NCBI GenBank assembly: GCA_963809965.1
Contig: CAWELU010000018.1
Coordinates: forward strand, 56,387 to 120,386
Direction: 5' to 3'
DNA: 64,000 nt
Source: CAIWHR01 sp963809965
GTDB lineage: Bacteria > Pseudomonadota > Gammaproteobacteria > Burkholderiales > Casimicrobiaceae
The notes beneath the pieces are model-generated. The model was not told the DNA's origin, did not search any database, and saw nothing but the letters and a program-made list of their open reading frames with translations. The translations under genes were made by a program, and so were the position numbers. This document shows, in pieces, positions 49,052 through 56,988 of this stretch (positions are counted from its first letter, which is position 1; every line of letters starts with the position of its first letter).

Positions 49052-49499
49052 ATGAATACCCATCTGCCAGCTGCGGTCTATCCGCGCTTCCATCTCGCCT
49101 TTCCCGTGACCGACCTCGCCGAAGCGCGGCGCTTCTACGGCGGCCTCTTCGGCTGCACGGAAGGGCGCTCGTCGGACGAGTGGGTCGACTTCGATTTCTT
49201 CGGGCATCAGATCGTCGCGCACAAGGTCGCGGCGACGCACATGTCCGATGCGGTGAGCATCGTCGATGGCCAGCAAGTCCCGGTACGGCACTTCGGCGTG
49301 ATTCTCGATCTGCCCGCCTGGGAGGCGCTCGCCGCCAAGCTCAGGGCGGGCAGGAACCCGATTCGTGATCGAGCCCTATGTCCGCTTCAAGGGGCTCCCC
49401 GGCGAGCAGGCGACCATGTTCCTGCTCGACCCGTTCGGCAACGCGCTCGAGTTCAAGGCGTTCGCGGACATCAACCTGTTGTTCGCAAGGCAGGGGTAG
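49052..49499 (+). CDS. VOC-family (glyoxalase-like) protein (one frame break)
   Basis: About 148 residues: MNTHLPAAVYPRFHLAFPVT, LAEARRFYGGLFGCTEGRSS, DFFGHQIVAH and HFGVILDLPAWEALAAKL. After a frame change near 49352 (extra A) it reads FVIEPYVRFKGLPGEQATMF and LLDPFGNALEFKAF. The His and Glu positions of the VOC metal site are present. Related proteins include dioxygenases, lyases and resistance proteins; the role is unknown. The 3' end overlaps suhB on the other strand by 29 bases. Confidence 0.83.
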
Positions 49500-50313
49500 C
49501 ACGGTAGGCGGCGGCGATCGCTTCACGCAGCGGGTTGAAAAGGCCGGCTGCCGCGGCGATCACTTCGTTCGTGCGCAGGAAATCGGCGCCGCCGGCGAAA
49601 TTGCCGACGCGACCACCCGCTTCCATGGCGATGAGCGCGCCCGCGACGACGTCCCAGGGCTTGCCGCCCGTCACCCAGAATCCGTCGAGACGCCCGGCCC
49701 CGACATAGGCGAGGTCGAGCGCGCACGCCCCGGCGCGCCGCAGACCGCCGCACCTCGCCTCCAGGGCATGGAGCAAGGTCAGGTACTCCGGCAGCTGCGT
49801 GCTCTCGCGCGATGGAAACGCCGTGCCGACGAGCGCGTGCTCGAGTTCCGAGCACGTCGACGTCCGGATCGGGATCTCGTTCAGGTGCGCGCCCTTGCCG
49901 CTGATCGCGGTGTAGAGCTCGTCATGCACCGGATCGAACACGACCGCGTGGGTGACGTCGCTGCCGTGGGTCAGCGCCAGCGAGATGGCGTAGTGCGGGT
50001 AGCCGTGGATGAAGTTGGCGGCACCGACGAGCGGATCGACAATCCACTGGAACACGCCGCGCTTGGCCGTGCCAGCGTCGATCTGGCTGACGATCTCGCC
50101 GGATTCCTTGCCCACGATCGCGTGGTCGGGAAAGGCTGTGCGCAGGGTAGCGATGATCGCGTTCTCCGCCTCGGCGCCGGCGTTGGCGACAAGGTCGCCG
50201 TGCTGCTTCGCGTGGGACGGAAGCCGCTTGAGATCGCGTGCCGCGTCGATGATCACGGCTGCGGCACGACGCGCGGCCCGCACCGCGACCGCAAGCACCG
50301 GGTCATGGGTCAT
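49471..50313 (-). CDS. suhB: SuhB-like inositol monophosphatase family protein with a degenerate active site
   Basis: A 280-residue protein that aligns with SuhB from end to end: ENAIIATLRTAFPDHAIVGK, FIHGYPHYAISLAL, GLRRAGACALDLAYVGAGRL and PWDVVAGALIAMEAGG. Several residues needed for Mg-dependent catalysis are changed. The WxxDPxDGTTNF motif reads WIVDPLVGAANF (V96 replaces the second metal-binding Asp, and both Thr are Ala). The DLVTxxDxxAE block reads DLVANAGAEAE. Asp93, Glu70 and Asp221 remain. E. coli SuhB also acts in rRNA antitermination independently of catalysis, so this one may keep only that role. Confidence 0.88.
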   Translation of the reverse strand: MTHDPVLAVAVRAARRAAAVIIDAARDLKRLPSHAKQHGDLVANAGAEAENAIIATLRTAFPDHAIVGKESGEIVSQIDAGTAKRGVFQWIVDPLVGAANFIHGYPHYAISLALTHGSDVTHAVVFDPVHDELYTAISGKGAHLNEIPIRTSTCSELEHALVGTAFPSRESTQLPEYLTLLHALEARCGGLRRAGACALDLAYVGAGRLDGFWVTGGKPWDVVAGALIAMEAGGRVGNFAGGADFLRTNEVIAAAAGLFNPLREAIAAAYRATPALRTTG

Positions 50314-50474
50314 CGGACCTTGGCTTCGACGAGGTTGCCGACGGGTCTTCGTTGAATGCTGCCGCGCGAACCGAACGGCCGGCTAGTGGGTGCGGTACTC
50401 GAAAAGCGCGAGATGCGGAGCGATCGCTCATGACGCGCCCATTCTACTGCGTCAGTCGCACAGTCGGATGCGAA

Positions 50475-52113
50475 TCAGCCGACGCGGACGCGCAGCATCA
50501 TGCCGCCATCCTCGTGCTCGAGATTGTGACAGTGGACAAGATAGATCTGAGAGTCCGCGAACGGATGCCGGAAATCGATTGCGATGCGCACAGATTCGCC
50601 GGGCCACACGAGCACCGTGTCCTTCCAGCCGAGATCGGTTGCGAGCCGGCCGCGGGAGTCGACCGCGAGCGGCGCAAGCGTCTCGGGACTGCCCTCCCGC
50701 TCCAGAACGCGGAACTGGAATCCGTGCAGGTGCATCGCGTGCGGCATGCTTGCGTGGTAGTTGCGAAGGAGCCAGGTCTCGATCGCTTCGCGGACGACGA
50801 GAACCGGCGTCGCGTCGACGTCGTATACGCGGTCGTTGATGCGCCAACGGCCCTTGGCAAAGCCGAGCCGCAGCGGGCGGGCGTCCTGGTCGGCCATCGC
50901 GGCCGGCATCGCCGGCGATGGCGCGAGACGCACCGGGAGCGCGCGCGAACCGGCATCGCGACCGCGAACGCGGAATTGGAGCAGCCCAAACGGCGCGCCG
51001 TCGCTTCCGCTGGTCGCCGGCCCGCTGGTGGTCGCCGGCTTCGCGCGCCGGTTCCCCGGCGCCTGCTGTTGGGGCTGGGCCCTTCCCGGCGGATGCGCCG
51101 GACTCCAGATGCATCGGATCGAAACCGTGACTCTCGAGCAACGCGACGCGCCCGGCCCGCAGGCCCGTGAAATCGACGAGCACGTCGGCGCGTTCCGCCG
51201 GCGAGAGGAACAGTTCGGCCACCGCCAACGGCGCGTCGAGCAACCCTCCATCGGTACCGACGAGCAGCAACGGCAGCGCGGTTCCGTCGTCGCGTCGCAG
51301 TCCAAGGCGGAAGATGCGCGCGTTGGAACCATTCAGCAGACGGAAGCGATAGCGGCGCGGCGCGACCTCCAGGTAAGGGTGCGGCGTGAAATTGACCAGC
51401 GCCTCGTCGCCATACCAGCCGTGCTGCATGTCGTCGGGCGACGGCGCGTAACGATCGGACCGGTCGGTGCGTCGGTCGTGCAGGACCAGGGGGATCTCGG
51501 TCTCGCCCGGAACGAGGTCGAGCGAGCGCCGCAGAGCGAGGTCGTCGTCGTCTTCGACGACGAACAGGCCGAAAAGGCCGCGATAGGCTTGTCCCGCCGT
51601 GAGGCCATGGGGATGCGGGTGGTACCAGTACAAGCCGGCGCGGTTGCGCACCGTGAACGCGTAATCGAAGGTCGCTCCGGGCAGGGCAAGGCGCTCGCCG
51701 TTGCCGTCGTTCGCGGTATCGTTGGTGAGCCCATGCCAGTGGGCGATCGTCGGCTCCTGCATCGCGTTGTGAAGCGCGATGCGCAGCGATGCCCCGCGCG
51801 CGACGACGAGGGTCGGGTTGACGTACTCGCGATCACCGGCCCGCGCGACGAACGCAAGGGTCGGGACGTCCCCGGTCCGCGCGACTGCCTCCAGACGCAA
51901 CGGCGGACTGCCGACGGCGAGGTAACCCTGCAGGCCGCCGCGGCCGGGAACGTTGAGCGGCCGGTCGAAACTTTCGGGTGTCGTGCAGAAATCCGCGGTT
52001 CCCGGCGCCGGTGCGCGCGCCGCGGCGCCGAGGCCGGCAGGCAGCGCTACCGTGACCAAGCCCGCCCCAAAGGCCCCAAGCGCGCGGCGACGGTCAAGGC
52101 GGACGGATCGCAT
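50475..52113 (-). CDS. Multicopper oxidase with Tat-type signal (one frame break)
   Basis: About 545 residues. The N-terminus MRSVRLDRRRALGAFGAGLV looks like a Tat signal. Copper sites are complete: IAHWHGLTNDTANDGNGERL, GLYWYHPHPHGLT, PHAMHLHGFQFRVLE, and HCHNLEHEDGGMML with the type-1 axial Met. A frame change between about 51050 and 51085 falls in a variable linker; both sides are normal. The family includes CueO, laccases and manganese or bilirubin oxidases. The Met-rich loop of CueO is not seen. It follows the YVTN gene on the same strand and probably shares its transcript; the two are divergent from the TonB-dependent receptor. Confidence 0.9.
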
Positions 52114-52121
52114 GGACGCTG

Positions 52122-53090
52122 CTACCGGATCACGACACCCCACGGCAACTCGCCCACCGGAATCTCCGCGACTTTCTTGTACGATTCGGTGTCGACCACG
52201 GCAACTGCATTCGATCGGCCGCAGGCGACGTAGAGCTTCTTGCCATCGGGCGTGAGCGCCATGTTCCATGGCCGTCGTCCGACGGCGACTTCGGCGACCA
52301 TCGTGTTGGTCGCGACGTCGATCACCTGGACCGTGCCCTTGCCACCGGACGAGAGGAACACGCGTTTGCCGTCCGGATGGACGACGATGCCGTTGGACCG
52401 GCTGCCGACCTTGACCCGGGTGACGAGCTCCTGCTTCGCCGTGTCGATCACGTTGAACATGTCGGCATTTTCCGCCGCCACAAAGGCGCGGCTGCCATCG
52501 GGGAGGAAGCCGATGCCGCGCGGCCGGTCGCCGACCTTGAGCGACTTGACGACCTCGCCTTTCGCGACATCGACGAGGTCGACCGTATCGCCTTCTTCCG
52601 CGCTGACGTAGAGCCACCTGCCGTCCGGGCTCCACACGGCGTGTTCCGGGTTCTTGCCCTTCATTTTCAGGCGCCGGGTCACTTTGAGCGATTCGGTGTC
52701 GACCAGTACGACCTGGTCGTTCTCCTCGATCGCGGCGGACAGCATCTTGCCATCCGGCGAGAGGTAGATCGCCTCGGGCGAGTCTCCGAGGGCCACCTCG
52801 CCGACCACCGCGTTCCGGGCCGTGTCGTAGACGACCAGCGCGTTGGCCGTCTGATCGCTGACGAAAAGGCGTGCTCCGTCGGCAGACAGCGCGATCCCGC
52901 GCGGCTTGTGGCCGATCTTGAGGGTCGCAGTCACCTTGTCGGTTGCCGTGTCGATCACCGAGATCGACGCCGAGCCCTCGTTCGAGGTATAGGCGAGCGG
53001 TGCAGCGGCCGCGGTCGCGCCGGCAAGCGGGGTGAGCAACACCACCGCCGCGAAGGCAGTCGGCGGCAGTCGATCGAGCAAGACGGTCAT
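52122..53090 (-). CDS. Exported YVTN-type beta-propeller protein (PQQ-associated type)
   Basis: A 322-residue protein. The signal peptide ends at TAAAA, then seven YVTN repeats follow such as SISVIDTATDKVTATLKIGH, KPRGIALSADGARLFVSDQT and SPEAIYLSPDGKMLSAAIEE. It looks like the PQQ-dependent catabolism-associated beta-propeller family and sits 3.2 kb from a PQQ dehydrogenase, so a supporting role in that pathway is plausible. The multicopper oxidase follows 8 bases later. Both are divergent from the TonB-dependent receptor. Confidence 0.88.
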   Translation of the reverse strand: MTVLLDRLPPTAFAAVVLLTPLAGATAAAAPLAYTSNEGSASISVIDTATDKVTATLKIGHKPRGIALSADGARLFVSDQTANALVVYDTARNAVVGEVALGDSPEAIYLSPDGKMLSAAIEENDQVVLVDTESLKVTRRLKMKGKNPEHAVWSPDGRWLYVSAEEGDTVDLVDVAKGEVVKSLKVGDRPRGIGFLPDGSRAFVAAENADMFNVIDTAKQELVTRVKVGSRSNGIVVHPDGKRVFLSSGGKGTVQVIDVATNTMVAEVAVGRRPWNMALTPDGKKLYVACGRSNAVAVVDTESYKKVAEIPVGELPWGVVIR

Positions 53091-53207
53091 GGGCAACTCA
53101 GCGAGGGGTGGGAGGGGGGCGCGAGCGATGATTGGAGCGTGTCGAAACGATCGGCTATGCTACACAATCCGCCTTGGCCTGCAATGACGATCCGACGCAA
53201 CGACCCG

Positions 53208-55325
53208 ATGACCCGGTTACGGCCGCTCTACGCCGCAACGGCGCTCTGCTGCGCGCTTGCCGTATCGAAGGCGGCCGCGCAGGCATTGCCACCGGTGGAT
53301 CGGCAGCCGCCTGCAGTCCTGGATCCGGTCGTCGTCACCGCGACGCGCAGCGCCGAGCGCGCCTTCGACCTCCCGGTTGCGATCGACAGCGTGGATGCGG
53401 CCCAGATCCAGCAGGGACAGCTGCAGGTCAACCTCTCGGAATCGCTTGCGCGCGTGCCGGGGCTTTTCATCCAAAGCCGCTGGAACTATGCGCAGGATCT
53501 GATGCTGTCGATCCGTGGCTTCGGCGCGCGCGCGAACTTCGGGGTGCGCGGGGTACGGCTCTACCAGGACAACATCCCGGTGACGATGCCGGACGGGCAG
53601 GGTCAGACCGGCAGCTTCAGTCTGGTCTCGGCGAAGCGGATCGAGGTGCTGCGTGGTCCGTTCTCGACGCTCTACGGAAACGCCTCCGGTGGGGTGATTT
53701 CGGTATTCACCGAGGACGGCCCGACGCCCCCGCAGGTGTCGCTGCAGGCGATCGGCGGAAGCTACGCGACATCGAACCTGGTCGCGAAACTCGGCGGGCA
53801 GGAGGGAGCGGCGAATTACGACATCGCCTTCAATCGTTTCGCGACCGACGGTTACCGCGACCACAGCGAGGCCACGCGTGAGCTCCTGAATGCCCGGCTC
53901 AATTTCGCGGCCGGCCCGGACACCCAGGTCACCGTCATCGGCAATTCACTCTACCAGCCCGAGGCGCAGGACCCGCTCGGTCTGACGCGCGCGCAATGGC
54001 AAGCCAATCCGCAGCAGGCCAATTCCGTCGCGACCGATTTCAACACGCGCAAGACGGTCAACCAGACGCAGGGCGGGGTAACGATCGAGCAGAAGCTCCC
54101 GTACGACAGCGTGTTGCGCGCCACCGGCTACGGCGGCACGCGCACCGTGCGGCAGTACCTCGCACTGCCCGGTGACGGGGCGACGTCCTCGGGTGGCGTC
54201 ACCGATCTCGATCGGAGCTTTGGCGGCATTGATGCTCGAATACTCACGACGTTCGCCACACCCGGCGGGCCGCTTCGCTTCACGCTCGGCGCCGACTACG
54301 AAACGCAGGATGAAGCGCGCAAGGGATTCGTCAACAACAGGGGTGAACTCGGTGACCTCCGCCGCGATGAGGACAACACCGTCACCAACAGCGACGTCTA
54401 CGCGCAACTGGAGTGGTCGCCCGCCGCGGCGGTGTCGATCCTGGCCGGGATCCGGTACAGCGACGTTCGCTTCGAGTCGGACGATCATTACATCGTGACC
54501 GGCAATCCGGACGACAGCGGATCGGTCAGCTACCGCCACACGAGTCCCGTGGTCGGTGGCGTGTGGCACGTGCGCGACGACCTCAACGTCTACGTCAATT
54601 ACGGGCAGGGATTCGAAACGCCGACGTTCACCGAACTCGCGTACCGTCCGGTAGGCAGCGGCAGCGGGCTCAATCTCGAGCTCGATCCGGGCGTGAGCAC
54701 GTCGGTGGAAGTCGGGCTCAAGACGATTGTTGGCGGGACGCAACGATTCAACGCCGCCGTTTTCGCAACCGACACCAAGAACGACATTGTCATCAATACG
54801 GCCACCGGCGGTCGCACGACCTACAAGAACGCCGCGAAGACCAAGCGTCGCGGCGTCGAGCTCTCGTGGGAGGGCTCGCTCGGAGCCGGACTCAACGGTT
54901 ACGCGTCGTACACGTACCTCGATGCGACCTACGATTCGGAACTGACGACCGGTACGCCGCCGGTAACGGTGCCCGCGGGGTCGCGGTTGCCGGGCGTTCC
55001 CCAGTCCAACGCGTATGCAGAGCTCAGCTGGTCGCGGGCCGACTGGTACGGATTCAACGCGGCGCTCGAGCTCGCGGCCGCGAGCCAGGTCTACGTGAAC
55101 GATCGCAACTCGGACGCCGCGCCCGGTTACGTGATCGGCAACCTCCGCGTCGGCTTCGCGCAGCAGGCGGGCCGCTGGCAGCTGCGCGAGTTCGTTCGAA
55201 TCAACAACCTTTCCAACCTGAACTACGTGGGCTCGGTGATTGTCGGGGACACCAATGGCCGCTACTTCGAGCCGGCCGCGGAGCGCAACTTCATCGTCGG
55301 GTTCAGCGCCAATGTCTCCTTCTGA
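53208..55325 (+). CDS. TonB-dependent outer-membrane receptor
   Basis: A 705-residue receptor. The signal peptide is MTRLRPLYAATALCCALAVS with cleavage near AAAQA. A TonB-box-like segment (DPVVVTATRSAER) comes next, then the plug with SIRGFGARANFGVRGVRLYQ, DNIPVTMPDGQGQ and VLRGPFSTLYGNASGGVI, and the beta-barrel ending with Phe (VGFSANVSF). The substrate is not evident; siderophore, metal or vitamin are all possible. Nearby PQQ and copper enzymes make a metal (Fe, Cu or lanthanide) worth considering. A second ATG at 53184 is an alternative start. It is divergent from the YVTN gene. Confidence 0.92.
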   Translation: MTRLRPLYAATALCCALAVSKAAAQALPPVDRQPPAVLDPVVVTATRSAERAFDLPVAIDSVDAAQIQQGQLQVNLSESLARVPGLFIQSRWNYAQDLMLSIRGFGARANFGVRGVRLYQDNIPVTMPDGQGQTGSFSLVSAKRIEVLRGPFSTLYGNASGGVISVFTEDGPTPPQVSLQAIGGSYATSNLVAKLGGQEGAANYDIAFNRFATDGYRDHSEATRELLNARLNFAAGPDTQVTVIGNSLYQPEAQDPLGLTRAQWQANPQQANSVATDFNTRKTVNQTQGGVTIEQKLPYDSVLRATGYGGTRTVRQYLALPGDGATSSGGVTDLDRSFGGIDARILTTFATPGGPLRFTLGADYETQDEARKGFVNNRGELGDLRRDEDNTVTNSDVYAQLEWSPAAAVSILAGIRYSDVRFESDDHYIVTGNPDDSGSVSYRHTSPVVGGVWHVRDDLNVYVNYGQGFETPTFTELAYRPVGSGSGLNLELDPGVSTSVEVGLKTIVGGTQRFNAAVFATDTKNDIVINTATGGRTTYKNAAKTKRRGVELSWEGSLGAGLNGYASYTYLDATYDSELTTGTPPVTVPAGSRLPGVPQSNAYAELSWSRADWYGFNAALELAAASQVYVNDRNSDAAPGYVIGNLRVGFAQQAGRWQLREFVRINNLSNLNYVGSVIVGDTNGRYFEPAAERNFIVGFSANVSF

Positions 55326-55881
55326 CCGCTATACGCGCAGTGCAATCGCGCTGCATTGGCTCATTGCCGCGCTGGTGATCGTCCAGGTCGGGTGGGGCTG
55401 GTGGATGCAGGAAATCCCCAAGCAGCCGGTCGGGCCGCGCGTCGACGCCTTCAATCTGCACAAGTCGATCGGCATGACGATCTTCGCGCTGATGATCCTG
55501 CGTATCCTCTGGCGCGCCGCGCATCGGCCGCCACCGCTGCCGCCGATGCCGCGGTGGCAGGCGCGCGTCGCTCACGGGAATCACGTCCTGCTCTACATCT
55601 TGCTGGTGGTCCAGCCGTTGGTCGGCTATCTCGGCTCCGAGTTCAGCGGCTTCCCCGTCAAGTTCTTCGGCGTCACGCTACCGACCTGGGCCGGCAAGAA
55701 CGTGGCATTCAAGGATTGGCTTTCCGCCGTGCACCTCGCGTTGAGCTGGCTCATCGCGCTGGCGGTGGCCCTCCATGTCGCGGCGGCGCTGAAGCACGCG
55801 TTGATCGATCGCGACGGATTGCTCGCGCGTATGGGCATTGGCCGCTCGAATGGCGATGGAGCAGCAATCCCGAGTCAGTGA
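55312..55881 (+). CDS. Cytochrome b561
   Basis: A 189-residue di-haem membrane protein with four helices. Conserved His residues are in IALHWLIAALVI, FNLHKSIGM, ARVAHGNHVLLYI and VHLALSWLIALAVALHVAAA. Such proteins carry electrons between the quinone pool and periplasmic partners, and are often next to YceI or redox enzymes. The ATG overlaps the end of the TonB-dependent receptor gene by 14 bases, so they are coupled. The conserved placement before a Rieske protein and PQQ dehydrogenase suggests an electron-transfer role. Confidence 0.9.
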   Translation: MSPSDRYTRSAIALHWLIAALVIVQVGWGWWMQEIPKQPVGPRVDAFNLHKSIGMTIFALMILRILWRAAHRPPPLPPMPRWQARVAHGNHVLLYILLVVQPLVGYLGSEFSGFPVKFFGVTLPTWAGKNVAFKDWLSAVHLALSWLIALAVALHVAAALKHALIDRDGLLARMGIGRSNGDGAAIPSQ

Positions 55882-56324
55882 TCCCAAGGCTCAATGATCG
55901 TTGGACACTCGCGGGCCACCGAACACTGAGCATACGGCTATGCAAACGGCGCAGGTGATGCATGGCATTCAAGTCGGCATGGGCCCCACAAGGCGCAATT
56001 GCGGCGCTGCTCGGACACGCGGCGGACGGCATACACGTTCCTGTATCGGCGCATTTGACTTAGCCCAACGTAAGGAGTAATAAAAGCGGTTCGCGCGTTT
56101 GATCGCGCAACAGTCCTGTGAGTCTAATCGAGTCGGCCACGGGGCCCCGCTGCGCGGTCGGTCGGGCCCGGCAAGCGCCGAAGAAGCGGCGGGCGTGACG
56201 AGAGCCGACGCCTAGCCTCGGGGCGGCCGTCTTCGGCATAACGAACGAATTCAGGGGAGCCAGCGGAGCGAGTCTCGATGAAACCGCAGCTCAACCGGAA
56301 TCGACTCTCGAAAGGAGCTGGACG
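55882..56324. other. Non-coding gap before the Rieske-PQQ dehydrogenase genes
   Basis: 443 bases with no supported gene. It holds the promoter at 56055-56083 (listed separately) and an untranslated leader of about 235 bases. A ribosome-binding site (AAAGGAG at 56310-56316) precedes the Rieske ATG. A GC-rich stretch around 56143-56235 could fold, but I see no known riboswitch. Confidence 0.6.
56055..56083 (+). promoter_or_regulatory. Sigma-70-type promoter for the Rieske-PQQ dehydrogenase genes
   Basis: TTGACT (56055-56060) and TAATAA (56078-56083) are exactly 17 bases apart and match the consensus at 5 and 4 of 6 positions. It is in the only AT-rich patch of a GC-rich gap and 242 bases before the Rieske ATG, implying a long leader. 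Confidence 0.6.
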
Positions 56325-56933
56325 ATGTCGAAGTTCAGCCAAGAACGACGGGACGCGCTGAAGTCCACTTGCAGGCTCGTCACGGCGACGGCACTTGCGT
56401 CGGGCGCCGGCGTGAAGGTGTTCGCGGCCGGTGGTGCGATGCCGCTTGCGCAGTCGACGGGTGTGCCGCAGGTCGGTGGCACCTTCATCTTCTCGGGAGG
56501 CCCGAACAAGGGCAAGGAGGTCATGGTCGCCGACGTGGTCCTCGGCGCGCGGCCGGAATTGGCGGTAGCGAAGAATCCGAGTACGGGCAAGCTGGAACAA
56601 GACGACGCTGGAGAGCACGATCACGCCACCGTCCTCTTCTACAGGGTGGCGCCGGATGCCTACCCGGCCGGCATGAAGGACGACACGGTTGAAGGCATCT
56701 CGTGCTACACGGCCGTGTGCCCCCATCTCGGCTGCCTTGTCGACGGGTGGGACGCGACGGCCAAACTGTTCAAGTGTCCCTGCCACGAGGCGACTTTCGA
56801 TCCGGTGAAAGAGGGACAACTCATCAGCGGGCCGCGCATGCGCGTACTTCCGCTTGTTCCCATCAAGGCAGTGGATGGGAAGCTGGTGGTAGGCGGCAAG
56901 CCCACCGGTTATATCGGTGTGAAGAAAGGTTGA
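56325..56933 (+). CDS. Exported Rieske [2Fe-2S] protein
   Basis: A 202-residue protein. The N-terminus FSQERRDALKSTCRLVTATA has RRDALK, a Tat-like signal, so export in folded form is likely. The Rieske motif is complete: Cys132-Pro-His134 (VCPHLGC) and Cys151-Pro-Cys-His154 (CPCHEATF), with Cys137 and Cys153 able to form the disulfide of high-potential bc1-type centres. It is not part of a bc1 operon. It sits 55 bases upstream of a PQQ dehydrogenase, on the same strand, where a cytochrome c is usually found, so it probably takes electrons from that enzyme. Confidence 0.92.
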   Translation: MSKFSQERRDALKSTCRLVTATALASGAGVKVFAAGGAMPLAQSTGVPQVGGTFIFSGGPNKGKEVMVADVVLGARPELAVAKNPSTGKLEQDDAGEHDHATVLFYRVAPDAYPAGMKDDTVEGISCYTAVCPHLGCLVDGWDATAKLFKCPCHEATFDPVKEGQLISGPRMRVLPLVPIKAVDGKLVVGGKPTGYIGVKKG

Positions 56934-56988
56934 AGCGCTAGACCTCGTAGCGGCGCATGCTCCAGAGACACTGAACCAGGAGGACACA

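Noticed and set aside
52377..53183. In-frame extension of the TonB-dependent receptor upstream across the YVTN gene
   Set aside because: The extension is antisense to a clear propeller gene and has no signal peptide at its start; the ATG at 53208 begins a normal signal peptide.
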